From assembly GCA_905221605.1 (NCBI GenBank), contig CAJNDS010002490.1, forward strand, positions 195,001-259,000: DNA of 64,000 bases, written 5' to 3'. The notes under the pieces are model-generated. The model saw nothing but the letters and a program-made list of their open reading frames with translations, was not told the DNA's origin and did not search any database. This document shows, piece after piece, positions 41,622 through 51,916 of this stretch. How positions within the stretch are numbered: the stretch's first letter is position 1; each line of letters begins with the position of its first letter. The DNA comes from Symbiodinium natans. Taxonomy: Eukaryota; Sar; Dinophyceae; Suessiales; Symbiodiniaceae. A program made the translations under genes and the position numbers.

Positions 41622-41630
41622 CTGAGGCAG

Positions 41631-41763
41631 GTTTAGGGTTTAGGGTTTAGGGTTTAGGGTTTAGGGTTTAGGGTTTAGGGTTTAGGGTTTAGGGTTTAGG
41701 GTTTAGGGTTTAGGGTTTAGGGTTTAGGGTTTAGGGTTTAGGGTTTAGGGTTTAGGGTTTAGG
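41631..41763. repeat. TTTAGGG array
   Basis: About 19 units, right arm around the same exon; followed by an abrupt switch back to CCCTAAA. Confidence 0.96.
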
Positions 41764-42386
41764 ATTCAAACCCTAAACCCTGAGCCCTAAGCCCTAAACC
41801 CTGAACCCTCGAGGCTCGTCTAGGGTTTAGGGTTTAGGTTACTCCCCCAAAGGTTTCAGCATTATAGGGTTCTAGAGTTTAGAGTTTTGGGTTTCAGGGT
41901 TTTGGGTCCCCCCGCGAAGGTTTCAGCACTTTCGGATTCTAGGCTTGGTGTTTTTCAGGTTTCAGCTCAGGCTGCCAAGTGACCATCAAAGACGTGAATT
42001 CATTCGCGATTCCTCTGCTGCCTCATACCCCAAACCCCAGCAAAAGGCAGCTTACCCTAAGCATCCATGTACCTACATGGTCTATACTTGGGCCTGGAAA
42101 GGGTTCCTACATGGTAGCTTTAGGGGGCCAAGTATGTATACCATGTAGGTACATGGATCCTTAGGGTTAGGGTTTCGGGTTCAGGGTCGACCTTACATCT
42201 CCTGTTCCAGCCGAAACCGACGCATTGGCTGGCTAGAGTGTCTCGGTCCCCCTCCCATATGTCTCAACCTTGAAAGCCTGTGAACTGTAGGGTTGGGGTT
42301 TAGTGGAGGTTTAGCTTTCACTCAATTCCTGACCCCTAAACCCTGAACCCTGAACCCTAAACCCTAAACCCTAACCAAACCGTACT

Positions 42387-42457
42387 TACGACTTCAGTCC
42401 ACCCGATGTGCCTTCGTCAGGCCACCGTTCCGTCGGATCCAAATCTTGGGATGCGCA
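42387..42457 (-). CDS. Candidate exon, LDPTERW motif
   Basis: The minus frame reads ASQDLDPTERWPDEG and ends at a canonical GTAAGT donor (AAG TC|GTAAGT). DPTER resembles the DP..R element of kinase C-lobes. It lies between the subdomain IX and XI exons on the same strand. The plus strand is also open (acceptor CTTCAG). Confidence 0.35.
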
Positions 42458-42519
42458 GGTTTAGGGTTTAGAGTTTAATTAGGGTTTTAGGGTTGAGGCT
42501 TTTGGTGAGAGGGCTTAGA

Positions 42520-42636
42520 GACTTGAGGGCTAAAATTCTGGAATGTGTACTGTGGGGAGAGCACTCCTTCTACGTCCGACGTGTTATAAAACTAATTGCC
42601 ACGCTCCGTCGACGTCGAATGAAGAAGTCGGTCGAA
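42520..42636 (+). CDS. Candidate plus-strand 3' exon
   Basis: Plus frame AKILECVLWGEHSFYVRRVI then KLIATLRRRRMKKSVEA and TAG. The minus strand is closed. Basic C-terminus. Confidence 0.48.
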
Positions 42637-42764
42637 GCCTAGGCGAAGGCCTTGCCCTAAACCATAAACCCCAAACCCCAAACCCCAAACCCTAAACCCC
42701 AAACCCCAAACCCCAAACCCTAAACCCCAAACCCCAAACCCTAAACCCTAAACCCTAAACCCTG

Positions 42765-42873
42765 AAGCAGAGTGCAGGAAGCTACAGCGGAAGCATGCGG
42801 CAGCTGCTAGGACATCAGGCCCCGATTTTTGCTTTGCAGCAGATGGGAAGCCGAAGTCCTTTCTCCTCCTCTA
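42765..42873 (+). CDS. Candidate plus-strand exon
   Basis: Two plus frames are open: CRKLQRKHAAAARTSGPDFC... and SYSGSMRQLLGHQAPIFA. Bracketed by a CCCCAAA/CCCTAAA array and TTTAGGG. Confidence 0.36.
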
Positions 42874-42921
42874 GGGTTTAGGGTTTAGGGTTTAGGGTTT
42901 AGGGTTTAGGGCTTCTCCTCC

Positions 42922-43135
42922 TCATCCTGGCACACAACTGCTGTGGACGTCGGCATCGCGGCGAGCAGAAAGCTTGAAGTTTGCGTACTGGCCGTCAGCC
43001 ACGGACCGGGTGTGATGGGCACAACCCAAGAAGGCAAGAAAGCTTTACTGTTGTTGCAGAAGCTCCGTGGGCAGCTTCACACTCGAACAGCCACCCACAT
43101 CCAAAACAGACCCACACCCGCGACCCCAGGGGTGA
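42922..43135 (+). CDS. Candidate plus-strand exon
   Basis: Plus frame AVDVGIAASRKLEVCVLAVS, HGPGVMGTTQEGKKALLLLQ, KLRGQLHTRTATHIQNR. About 70 codons before sequence degenerates into repeat. Alternating strand/helix pattern; not recognised. Confidence 0.48.
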
Positions 43136-43378
43136 AGCCTTATCCCTATGTAGGGTTTAGGGTTCGGGATTTAGGGCTTTGGGTGTAGTACATACTGTTA
43201 CATACTGGGGCCCCAAAGTGACTATATGGGAAGTACTCTAAGGCCCCCAAGTATTCCCTATTTAGGAACATGGACCCTTGGGGTTGTCCCGAAGGCTCCA
43301 AGGGCTCTGATTTTCGGGGTTGTTGGGCCCAGAAGGCCTTGTTCGATAAAGGCTTTGGGTTTAGGGTTTAGGGTTTAG

Positions 43379-43471
43379 GCCAAATTGGAGCCCAAGGGTT
43401 ATGACATCAGCCGACTGCTGAAGCATGATGCGGAGTTTCCTGTTGCAATTTATCGTATACTTGCCGAAAAG
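43379..43471 (+). CDS. Candidate plus-strand exon
   Basis: Plus frame AKLEPKGYDISRLLKHDAEF then PVAIYRILAEK with donor GT (AAG|GTAACT) and an acceptor formed by the repeat (TTTAG|GC). Confidence 0.52.
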
Positions 43472-43706
43472 GTAACTCATTGGAGCCACGAGGCATCAGA
43501 ATCGCTCTAACCTTCGGAACTCGTGGCCAATGGACGAATCTCACAAACAAGATGAAGGCAACATGAGGTACCACTATAGGAGCCTAAATAGCTAGAATAG
43601 GGTTTGGAATAGGGTTTGGGGGTTACCATAGTATGTTTATAAAGGGACCATATGGTACTACTATTAGATTCTATTAGTATTTGTTCCGAGCCCCATATTA
43701 GGGCGC

Positions 43707-43858
43707 TTTGGTTGCGGCCTGGAGTTCAAACCGAGTCTTCGCTTCGTAAGATCCTCGAACCTCTTGTACGCCTACAAGGACTTGCTTAAGGGTTTTGGGG
43801 GGGCCCGACGGCCATGCTACAAGCTTTTGTTGTCCGGGTTGGGGCTTAGACAAGCCTA
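43707..43858 (+). CDS. Candidate plus-strand exon
   Basis: Plus frame RFGCGLEFKPSLRFVRSSNL, LYAYKDLLKGFGGARRPCYK, LLLSGLGLRQA and TAA. A GTAAGA donor after LRF is an alternative end. The minus strand is closed. Confidence 0.45.
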
Positions 43859-44097
43859 AACCCGAAACCCTAAACCCTGAACCCTGAACACTGAACCCTA
43901 AACCCTAAACCCTAAACCCTAAACCCTAAACCCAAGGGCCTAAAACCCTAGCATGCCCTCGAGCCCTGGGCTCCTAAACCCTACCCCAGGCAAAACTCAG
44001 CCCCGAATACCCCCAAAAGGTTTAGGGTTTAGGGTTTAAGTAGGGTTCAATGTCTAGGGTTTAGGGTTTAGGGTTTAGGGTTTAGGGTTTACTCTCA

Positions 44098-44205
44098 ACC
44101 CCGCCCGAAAGTGGCTCAGGTCGGGGCTTCTTCTCATGTTCGAGTGTATCTCTGTGGTCTGCAGCCCTGGCGACTCGCCGAGGTGGTTCATTTCAGGGAG
44201 ATCTG
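44098..44205 (+). CDS. Candidate plus-strand exon
   Basis: Plus frame SQPRPKVAQVGASSHVRVYL then CGLQPWRLAEVVHFREI and TGA; acceptor GGCTCAG internal. The minus frame TTEIHSNMRRSPDLSHF is weaker. Confidence 0.42.
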
Positions 44206-44249
44206 ATTCGGGTTTCGGGTTTAGAGTCTAGGGTCTAGGGCTTTTCCAT

Positions 44250-44402
44250 GGAGGGCCAGGCCACCCACAACTCATGGACCGAAACACAGGACATAGAGGC
44301 TCGTTTGGGAAAAAAACCCACCCCACCCCCCACCCCCCACCCCCCACCCCCACCGTCCAAACCAGCAGAACCCTATGGTCTGCTTTCGCGGGGTGTCGGG
44401 TA
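44250..44402 (+). CDS. Candidate plus-strand exon, Pro-rich
   Basis: ATG at 44251: MEGQATHNSWTETQDIEARL then GKK, a proline run, and AEPYGLLSRGVG before TAG (or a GT donor). It runs straight into a family B palindromic element. Confidence 0.45.
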
Positions 44403-44520
44403 GGAGCCCCCTTACTATACTAACTTTCGTGGAGGGAAGCATAACCTAGACGGAAAGACTCAACAAACCCAAGTTGGGGCCCTTAGAACCCTACTTCGAA
44501 CTAGGAGGCCCCTACATGCA
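44400..44520. mobile_element. Family B palindromic element
   Basis: CCCCCTTACTATACTAACTT left, GGAGGCCCCTACATGCAG right. Confidence 0.72.
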
Positions 44521-44644
44521 GATAGAAGCCGAGGAGGAACCGAAAGCCCACTCCGAGAAGCCTAAACCCTAAACTCTAAACCCTAAACCCTAAACCCTCA
44601 ACCCTAAATACCATTTGCCTTGGTAGGGGCGGCGGCTGGTAAGA

Positions 44645-44960
44645 ATGAAGTACATCCTTGGCTGCCAGGAAACAGGCCCTGAACCCTCCCTTATAAGGTT
44701 TGAGGTTGAGGGTTTAGGGTTTCGGGTTTAGGGTTTAAGGTTTAGGGTTTAGGGTTTCGGGTGACACAAGAGAAACCTGGGAACCAAAAAAAGGGTGCCC
44801 TTTTTTTGTTTTAAAGAGGGGTTACAAGGGAACCTAAGCCCTACAGAAGTACATCCTTGCTGCCAGGAAACAGGCCCTGAACCCTTGCTTAGAAGGTTTA
44901 GGGTTTAGGGTGACCTAAGAGTAGCCTGGGAACACAAAAAGGGTGCCCTTTTTTACTTTC
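44645..44960. repeat. Tandem duplication of about 195 bp
   Basis: AGTACATCCTTGGCTGCCAG ... GGCCCTGAACCC ... GGTTTAGGG and a family F fragment occur twice, at about 44648-44840 and 44846-45030, with small differences. Confidence 0.75.
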
Positions 44961-45221
44961 AAGGGGGGCTATCAGGGAACCTAACCCCTAAAGAGAGAAT
45001 GAGGGCCTACTCCGGGTCCTACAACTGCAACGTATCACTGAAGCTGGCTGTCAAAATGTAAGATTCTGAGACGCATTTGAAGGTGTGTTGGTGTCAGCAT
45101 ATGGGGTCTACAGTGCCTAATACAGTTTAGAGTGCTAGCAAAGGGGTTGAGGTGATTGCGCTTTTTCCTATTTAGTAGAAGGCTTCGGCTTTATGCAGCC
45201 CCTAAACCCTAAACCCTGGGT

Positions 45222-45327
45222 TGAGGCTCTCGGCCAGGGCCAGCGAGTCTTGGGTGGCTCCGGACCAACGCTTGGTGTGGGACCGCGATCTGCAGCCTGT
45301 CCGTCGAGGCTGCAAGATTCGCAGGCA
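45222..45327 (+). CDS. Candidate plus-strand exon
   Basis: Plus frame RASESWVAPDQRLVWDRDLQ then PVRRGCKIR, GC donor (AG|GCAGGTG). All frames of both strands are fairly open here, so the call is tentative. Confidence 0.36.
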
Positions 45328-45762
45328 GGTGCACGGGGGGAGCAGGAGTCCCATCTTAGGGAACGTCGCACGAATCAGGATGGCGATCCCGACTCCGCTT
45401 GGGGCTTCTCCGCCTCCACGCCTCAGGTCGGGACCCTACTACGGCTAAGCCCCTCCCGAATGAATTTTAAACGGGGAGGGAGGGGGGGTTTTAGTATTTG
45501 GGGGAGGAGATTCAATGAGCCCATGTGAGGGGGAGGGCTATACTCCCCTTAGAACCTTCGTAAAATACATTGTTTTTTAAATCCTCTTGGGGTTTATATG
45601 AACAAAAAGTAATTCCCAAGGGGGATATAGAGGGAGGTGTTCAGGGTTGACTCCAGAACAAGGCAACAGAAACAGAAAGAATCTTGGGGGGGCTTGGGAT
45701 GAAGTTTTCTTATGTGCGGTGCGGGGGGTGGGTGGGAGTGGGGGGGGGAAGCTTGTAGGACG

Positions 45763-45854
45763 TAAACCCTAAACCCTAAACCCTAAACCCTAAACCCTAA
45801 ACCCTAAACCCTAAACCCTAAACCCTAAACCCTAAACCCTAAACCCTAAACCCT
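45763..45854. repeat. CCCTAAA array
   Basis: About 13 units. The 45855-45990 insert that follows has a tRNA B-box-like word but no supported gene. Confidence 0.95.
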
Positions 45855-45989
45855 CATTGCGGGAGTGAGACAGGGTCGGGACTTGAACATGACATGTTCA
45901 CATTCGATGATTCAAAGGTCCCAGAGTGACCAAGAGATAAACTCAATGGTTCCCCTACTACGCTCATCTATACTACCCCCCCCCCCCAG

Positions 45990-46084
45990 GTTAGGGTTTA
46001 GGGTTTAGGGTTTAGGGTTTAGGGTTTAGGGTTTAGGGTTTAGGGTTTAGGGTTTAGGGTTTAGGGTTTAGGGTTTAGGGTTTC
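45990..46084. repeat. TTTAGGG array
   Basis: About 13 units. Confidence 0.95.
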
Positions 46085-46648
46085 GGGGAGTAGTACGGAG
46101 GGGGGTAGGAGGGAAACCCACGATAAACAGAATGTCCAGCTTGCTTGTTGGGCTTTACAAGGAAACCTAACCCCCTCCCCCTCCCCACCCACCCCAACCC
46201 TCTACCCTAACACCTATACCCAAAAACTCCTAGATAGAGTCCTGGTAGAGCGTGTAAGGGCGCTCTGTCTTCCTCATCGCCCTACCCGCAACCACGCAAG
46301 CAGAACCAAACTTAGGGTTTAGGGGTTAGGGTTCCGAAACCGTAAACCGTGAACCCTGGAGCCCCTCCCGAAAAGGTTCCTTATCTTTGCATTAGGGATC
46401 CTGGTACACGGCTTAGAAAGGAACTACATGAATTACTTAGAGTCGTCCGGGAAACCCTACACCCCCAACCCTTAACCCTCAACCCTGAACCCTACACCCA
46501 TGAGCCTAAACCCTAAACCCTAAACCCTAAACCTAAACCCTACACCCATGAGCCTAAACCCATAACCCTAAACCCTATACACCCTAAACCCGAAACCCAC
46601 GAAACCCCAACGTCACTCAGCCCGTACAATGGCCAGGTAGCAGCTGAC

Positions 46649-46679
46649 CCAGGCTGTAAATGTCGGCCTTCACCCTGCG
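46649..46679 (-). CDS. Kinase exon 12: subdomain IX (DIYSLG)
   Basis: 31 nt encoding RRVKADIYSLG, where Asp and Gly are the conserved subdomain IX residues. Acceptor CCTGAG, donor GT (CTG G|GTCAGC). Read through, the frame meets a stop within about ten codons, so further exons are needed for the rest of the C-lobe. Confidence 0.85.
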
Positions 46680-47738
46680 CTCAGGAAGGGTAAAAGGGTT
46701 TGTAGTTTTCTGAGATGCAAGATGCAAGATGCAAGATGTAGTTTTTGTGTGTGGGTTTTTGTAGGGCTTTTGAGTTTTTGTGTGGCTTTTGTAGGGTTTG
46801 TGCAGGTTTTTGTAGGGTTTCGATTTAGGGCGTAGGCTTCAGGACCTTCGGGCTTAGGGCGTCGGGTTCAGGGCGCCAGGTTTCCGAGCAGCTCCTAAAC
46901 CCTAAACCCTTACATTTAAACCCTAAACCCTAAACCCTAAACCCTAAACCCTAAACCCTAAACCCCAAGAACAAGGGAGTAGGCCCTTGCTGGGTGCAGA
47001 GTTTAGGGTTTAGAGTGTCTCGCTGAGGGATGCCTGAGGTCTTGTCTAGGGTTTAGGGTTTAGGGTTTAGGGTTCAGGGCTCAGGGTTCAGGGTTTAAGG
47101 TTTGGGGCTTAGGGCTTAGGGTTCAGCAACTCAAGTCCAAGCTTTCATGAAAGCTCGCTAGTCTGGTACCGAATATCAGGGTATCTTTCACACCTCTCAC
47201 CCTTAAAGCCCTACATCCTCACACCCGAAATCCCCCCAAGCCCTAAAACAAAAAAGGTGACACCCAAGAGCCAGAAACCCAGAGCCCCAAAAACAAGAAA
47301 CCCAAACCAAAAGAACATTCTCAAACTCCGTCTGAGGGCTTAGGTTCAATCCCTAACCCTAAAACCTAAACCCTAAACCCTAAATCCTAAATCCAAAATC
47401 CTAAAACCTAAACCATAAAACCCAGAACAGGGAGTTCCTTGCTTCCCTGATGCCCTAAACCCTAAAACTTGGGGTCCCTTGGTTCCCCTACCCTGTCTAG
47501 ACTACGTTGCCCCCCCCCCCCGTAATTCAGGGGATTTAGGGACAACCAAGGTTACTTAAGGGGGGAACCTAGCGGGGTAGTAGCCCTAAGCCCTAAGCCC
47601 TAAGCCCTAAACCCTAAACCCTAAACCCTAAACCCTAAACCCTCAACCCTAAACCCTAAACCCTTGTAGAGGGGGGTAGTAGGCGAACCCATGACCCTTG
47701 GTTCCGCGAATCTCCGGAGTTCAGCCGAGCTGCGAAGC

Positions 47739-47785
47739 TTTCTTCGACCCGAAGACCAATTCAGGTGCCGCCCAACGAAGTGTGC
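47739..47785 (-). CDS. Kinase exon 11: APE motif (subdomain VIII)
   Basis: 47 nt encoding TLRWAAPELVFGSKK. APE closes the activation segment. Acceptor GCGCAG, donor GC (AAA|GCTTCG). CCCTAAA-type repeats lie on both sides, unlike most exons of this gene. It joins exon 12 as GSKKRRVKADIYSLG. Confidence 0.9.
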
Positions 47786-48239
47786 CTGCGCTCTTGGGCC
47801 CTAAGCCCTAAACCCTAAATCCTAAACCCTAAACCCTTAACCCTTAAACCCTAAACCGGTAATGTTGGGGGTTTGGGAGGTTTGCCGGTCTTGGGGCTCA
47901 GGATCGAGGATTTAGGCTCGGACTCGACACCTTCTCTTAAATCCCTTAAACTACTTTTTGCTCAAGAACCCCTCCGAAGTTAAACACATTCTTCCTTGTA
48001 AGGGTACTATAGGGATTCTTGTCTTGCCTTCCTGTTTTTTTTTCTATTTTTTTTTTTGGGGGGGGGGGTCATAAGCAAATTGTGGTTAACCTCCACTTAC
48101 CAGGCCTTGATGAGTTCTTTAGGGAAGCCAACTGCCTCTACTAAGGCTGCTCGTAAGATTCACAGATCCATAATTATTGAGTACTATTAGGATGGCTGGG
48201 TCTTTGGTTTCTTAAGCCCGTGCACTCTTCCTACATGGC

Positions 48240-48308
48240 GCGTTGATTTGGAGAACGCTGGTCGATACCACCGATCTTGAAGAGATCTTCTGATCAGCTG
48301 CAACACCG
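48240..48308. other. Exon-like insert, both strands open
   Basis: Minus frame VLQLIRRSLQDRWYRPAFSK to a GT donor (GTAGGA); plus frame LHGALIWRTLVDTTDLEEIF and stop. The minus reading lies within the kinase gene between exons 10 and 11. Confidence 0.36.
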
Positions 48309-48634
48309 TTAGAACCCTTTCAAAAACATTGAACCCACACGCGGACCCTAAAACCTGAACCCTGAACCTTAAACCCTAGCCCCAAAAAAACAAAGCCTGT
48401 TTAGAGTTTAGGATGTAAGGTTTACCCCGTGAGACAGGTTCAGGGGCACCACATCTTGGTTCCCCATAGGGCTCAGGGTTAATGGTCTGGGGTTTGGGGG
48501 TTGGGGTAACCCTAAACACTAAAGCCTGGGGTGGTTAGGGCACAAGATTTCTTTGCTTTGAGAAGCCCTACCTTTACGGAAGCCACAAGCGGACGCCACA
48601 CATGCGTGCCAAGGACTTCCTAAGATCTTAGGGT

Positions 48635-48800
48635 CGTTACATGGGCCCTGAATTAAGAAGAAGCCCTCACATACCCCTTATATACCCTATATACCCTATA
48701 AACCAAGGGCCCAGAACCCCTAAACCCTAAACCCTAAACCCTAAACCCCATAAACCCGTTTAAGAAGTTAAAGGGGCCATATATGAGACCATGTAACTTC
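48635..48800. mobile_element. Family D element with CCCTAAA inside
   Basis: GTTACATGGGCCCTGAATTA at the left; CCATATATGAGACCATGTAA at the right; a CCCTAAA run at 48717-48747 interrupts it. Confidence 0.68.
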
Positions 48801-49213
48801 CCCTAGAGAAGACCTCCCGTGTCTGAGGCCCCCCCTTATGGGGAGTCCGACCCCTTGGCTGGTTTGGGTTAATAAAGGGTTTAGGGTTTAGGGTTAAGGG
48901 TTTAGGGTTAAGGGTTCAGGGTTCAGGGTTTAGGGTTTAGTGTTTAGTGTTTAGGGCTTAGGGTGTAGGGTTTGAGGGTATAAGGCTTTGGGGATTAGAT
49001 TCTGTAGTGCTCCTGGTATTTATCGGACACGCATGGTCCAGACCAGGCTGGATGTTCTGTCCAGAGAAACCAAAAACACAAAATTATGTCAACAAACCCT
49101 CCCCCCCCCCCCCCAAACTTGATTTGTAATTGAGGGTTCAATCTTCTAGCCTTCAGTTGGCGGTCTCGAACCCTACACCCTACACCCTAAACCCTAAACC
49201 CCGTTGTTCCGGC

Positions 49214-49401
49214 TCTTGACATGTGTGATTTCGGACTGGCTTTGGAGTCTGCCGCTTCGCTCCACGCCTGCGAACGAAGCACCTCGTACATGCGGGGGGA
49301 TTGTTTCAGGCTGGCCAAGCCAGCTGAGCATCCCCACAATGCTCAAACTGCTGCTTCTCCTCTGCCAGGAGCCACTGTTCGCCAGCGGGTCCGAGAAAAC
49401 A
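49214..49401 (-). CDS. Kinase exon 10: enlarged activation segment
   Basis: 188 nt, the longest exon, read between DFG and the APE exon. It encodes VFSDPLANSGSW, a serine-rich RRSSSLSIVG stretch and SEITHVKS, which joins directly to TLRWAAPEL. Acceptor CGAACAG, GC donor. It adds about 62 residues where most kinases have about 20. The plus strand is also open and contains the string CDFGLALE, but its context does not continue as a kinase. Confidence 0.68.
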
Positions 49402-49611
49402 CTGTTCGGGACGGCCCCGACACGACGGGTACATGTAGGGTTTGGGGTTTAGGGTGTTGGGGTGTTAGGGTTTAGGGCATTGGATTTTAAGGCCTTAAGG
49501 TTTGGGATAAGCTGGGGACGACACTCAAACATGCAGGTGGCAAGTTTGGCAGTGTAAGCTTTCTTACATGTATGCCATAGAAGGGTTTAGGGTTTAAGGT
49601 TTTATAGCCTG

Positions 49612-49693
49612 CGCTGGCAGGCAGGGAGGCCTCGATTAACAAGACATCGGGCAGTGTTAGCCTTCATGTAGACGCGCAGCAGGTGCTACTTTC
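49612..49693 (-). CDS. Possible extra exon of the kinase activation segment
   Basis: Minus frame HLLRVYMKANTARCLVNRGL then PACQ; acceptor AAAGTAG. Lies between the DFG exon and the activation-segment exon. If included, the loop insertion is even longer. Confidence 0.4.
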
Positions 49694-49769
49694 TTAACCC
49701 CACTAATTCCCGAAACCCGAAACCCTAAACCCTCAAACCCTCAAACCCGAAACTCCTGTAAACCCTTGC

Positions 49770-49828
49770 CTCCCATGTTGGCCGCAGACATGGTGACCCT
49801 CCTCGCCGCAGTCTGTTTCCACAACAGC
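49770..49828 (-). CDS. Possible extra exon of the kinase activation segment
   Basis: Minus frame LLWKQTAARRVTMSAANMGG then K at a GT donor; acceptor TAGCTAG or similar. The plus strand also has an open frame ending in TAG. Confidence 0.33.
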
Positions 49829-50208
49829 TAGGGATTAGGGTTTAGGGTTTAGGGTTCAGGGTTTAAGAGTTCAGGGTTTAGGGTTTGGGGTTGGGGGTTC
49901 AGGGTTTAGGGCCCCAGAGCCTTTAGGGGGTTTGGGGATTGAGCGTGGCCACATCTGTCTGGCCTATACCCTAAACCCTAAACCCTAAACCCTAAACCCC
50001 AAACCCCAAACCCTAAACCCTAAACCCTAAACCCTAAACCCAGCCATCGACCACTTAGGCCACGGATCCATGTGCCACCCATTGGGTTTAGAGTTTGGGG
50101 CTTAGGCCCCAGGTTCAGGGTTTAGGGTTTAGGGCTTAGGGTTTAGGGTTTCCTGGGAGAATGGTCTTTGGTGAGGGGTTTAAGGTACAAGGGTTTAGGG
50201 TTTGCAGG

Positions 50209-50309
50209 CGGCAGGGAAACCAGGAAATTCTCACTGAGTGTCAGCTGCTGCAAGTAGCAAAAGACGGCCCAAATTCAAAGCCTGAAGCTTTCCTGGGGTC
50301 TCTTGTAGG
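50209..50309. other. Exon-like insert, both strands open
   Basis: Plus frame RQGNQEILTECQLLQVAKDG then PNSKPEAFLGSL with acceptor TTTGCAG and donor GTAGGG. Minus frame ALNLGRLLLLAAADTQ. The plus is a complete, convincing exon lying inside the minus-strand kinase gene. Confidence 0.45.
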
Positions 50310-50596
50310 GCTTAGGGCTTATGGGTTTACAAGGCTTCGGTGTTTATAGAGACCCAACCGGACGCGACCGTCACCCCAAGCCCCCTCAATGCTACTAAAG
50401 CCTAAACCCCCAGTCCTAAACCCTAAGCCTTAAGCCCTACCTAAACCCCAAACCCCTAAACCCTAACCCTCATCAAACCCCTATAAGCCCTATGAGAACA
50501 ACACACACAGGACCGCTTCCGGAATCCTCCCCTGATTCTTTGCAGGGAATGAGGGAATTAGGGCCCTATACACACCCTTTAAGGGATTATACCCCA

Positions 50597-50662
50597 AACC
50601 CTAAACCCTAAACCCTAAACCCTAAACCCTAAACCCTAAACCCTAAACCCTAAACCCTAAAC
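50597..50662. repeat. CCCTAAA array left of the DFG exon
   Basis: About nine units; on the minus strand it lies just inside the donor of kinase exon 9. Confidence 0.95.
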
Positions 50663-50669
50663 TAGGAAC

Positions 50670-50733
50670 CAGCCAGTCCTTGCCAAGCCGAAGTCCGCGA
50701 GCTTGGCGATCATCTCGCCCTGGACCACGGCCG
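50670..50733 (-). CDS. Kinase exon 9: DFG motif (subdomain VII)
   Basis: 64 nt encoding AVVQGEMIAKLADFGLARTG. DFG supplies the Mg-binding Asp. Acceptor TCAAGAG. The donor used here is GT (TG|GTTCC), the only GT donor between placed exons; a GC donor 4 nt earlier is also possible and depends on which exon follows. Flanked by about nine CCCTAAA units on the left and a long TTTAGGG array on the right. Confidence 0.9.
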
Positions 50734-50774
50734 CTCTTGAGGATCCCAAGCCCCTTTAAGACCTTAAACCCTGA

Positions 50775-50869
50775 GGTTTGGGGGTTAGGGTTTAGGGTTT
50801 AGGGGTTAGGGTTTAGGGTTTAGGGTTTAGGGTTTAGGGTTTAGGGTTTAGGGTTTAGGGTTTAGGGTT
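50775..50869. repeat. TTTAGGG array right of the DFG exon
   Basis: About 13 units; on the minus strand it precedes the acceptor of kinase exon 9. Confidence 0.95.
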
Positions 50870-51451
50870 CCCTAAAAAGCCCCTAAAGCCCGAAACCCTA
50901 AAGCCCTAAAGCCCTTAACCCTAGGATGCCAAAAACCTACAAGCCCTCCTTAACCCGCAAGACGCCCGCCCGAAGCCCTAGCACCGCACCTTTGCAGGTT
51001 TAGGCTTAGGGTTTACAGGGTTTAGGGCTTTTAGGGTTTAGGGTTTAGGCTTTAGGCTTAGGGTTTACAGGGTTTACAGGGTTTAGGGCTTTTAGGGCTC
51101 AGGGTTTTCTACTGTTTGCAGAAGGACCCCCCCCCCCCCCCCCCCGCAAAGGAAAGAAAGATGATCATCCCGATATTCCCTTGTAAGGAAAAATGTGTTC
51201 ATTCTTTGAGGGCGGTTGTTGAGCCGTAGTTATCCCTAAACCCTAAACCCTAAACCCTGTAGGACCCTGTAGAGTTTAGGGTCTAGGCCTTTTCTCAGTT
51301 GGGAGGGGATGCCTAACCCAAAAAAGCTGAGAGCTGAAGGAGTCTGATGCCTAAAACTCCTGAAGGCCCTCATACACTTATCCCTAAAAAAACCTAACGA
51401 ATACCCCATTAAAACAACCTAAAAACCCGAAAGCCTGGCTCGGGCCACGAG

Positions 51452-51452
51452 C

Positions 51453-51502
<50 letters not shown>
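51452..51502. repeat. GAT trinucleotide microsatellite
   Basis: About 17 GAT units; reads as poly-His, poly-Asp or poly-Ser depending on frame. Confidence 0.97.
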
Positions 51503-51503
<1 letters not shown>

Positions 51504-51599
51504 CGATTTTGACGTCGCTGCACGTGAGGATGCCCGCTGAAGCGCATGAACATTAACGGGAACAGTGGCTTTTTGTATATAGAGATGCAATAGATGTAT

Positions 51600-51735
51600 A
51601 AACTTATTTTCAGGGCACTGACGAAGATTGAGTAAGTAAGAAACCCTTCTGCTTCATGGCCTTTTGCCTCAGCGAAAGCCAACAACGCAAAGGTCGGCTC
51701 CCATGTTTGACCTTCTTTAAACCCAAGAAACAGGA
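51600..51735 (-). CDS. Candidate exon
   Basis: Minus frame EGQTWEPTFALLAFAEAKGH then EAEGFLTYSIFVSALK. The frame continues into a GAT/ATC microsatellite read as poly-His, which is probably not coding. Confidence 0.38.
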
Positions 51736-51786
51736 AATACCAACAATCCAAGGTCCTGAACCCTAAACCCGAAACCCTAAAGCCCA

Positions 51787-51868
51787 GGTAGTCCTAGCCA
51801 TAGTATCATATTTGGGAAAGCACACGCGGCCTCTCGCACCTCCACGAAGACCTGGCAGGCTGAGAGCA
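51787..51868 (-). CDS. Candidate exon
   Basis: Minus frame VFVEVREAACAFPNMILWLG, acceptor TGCTCTCAG. Lies inside the kinase gene between the catalytic-loop and DFG exons, where the protein spacing needs no insertion, so it may belong to another transcript. Confidence 0.38.
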
Positions 51869-51916
51869 AGACGGGCTAAGGGTTAGTAGACCCTAAACCC
51901 TAAACTCTCAGAGGGT

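Noticed and set aside
45855-45990. tRNA-like word GTTCAAGTCCCGACC (B-box) on the minus strand with a possible D-arm
   Set aside because: No acceptor stem or anticodon arm could be paired, so no tRNA is called.
49204-49475. Plus-strand kinase-like string CDFGLALE
   Set aside because: The following sequence has no activation-loop or APE motif, and the minus strand of the same insert joins in phase to the DFG and APE exons, so the plus match is taken as chance.
49540-49575. Plus-strand GGKFGSV resembling a kinase glycine loop before a GTAAGC
   Set aside because: Only seven residues, with no further N-lobe exon on that strand nearby.
51419-51590. Poly-His / poly-Ser ORFs
   Set aside because: They come from the GAT microsatellite.
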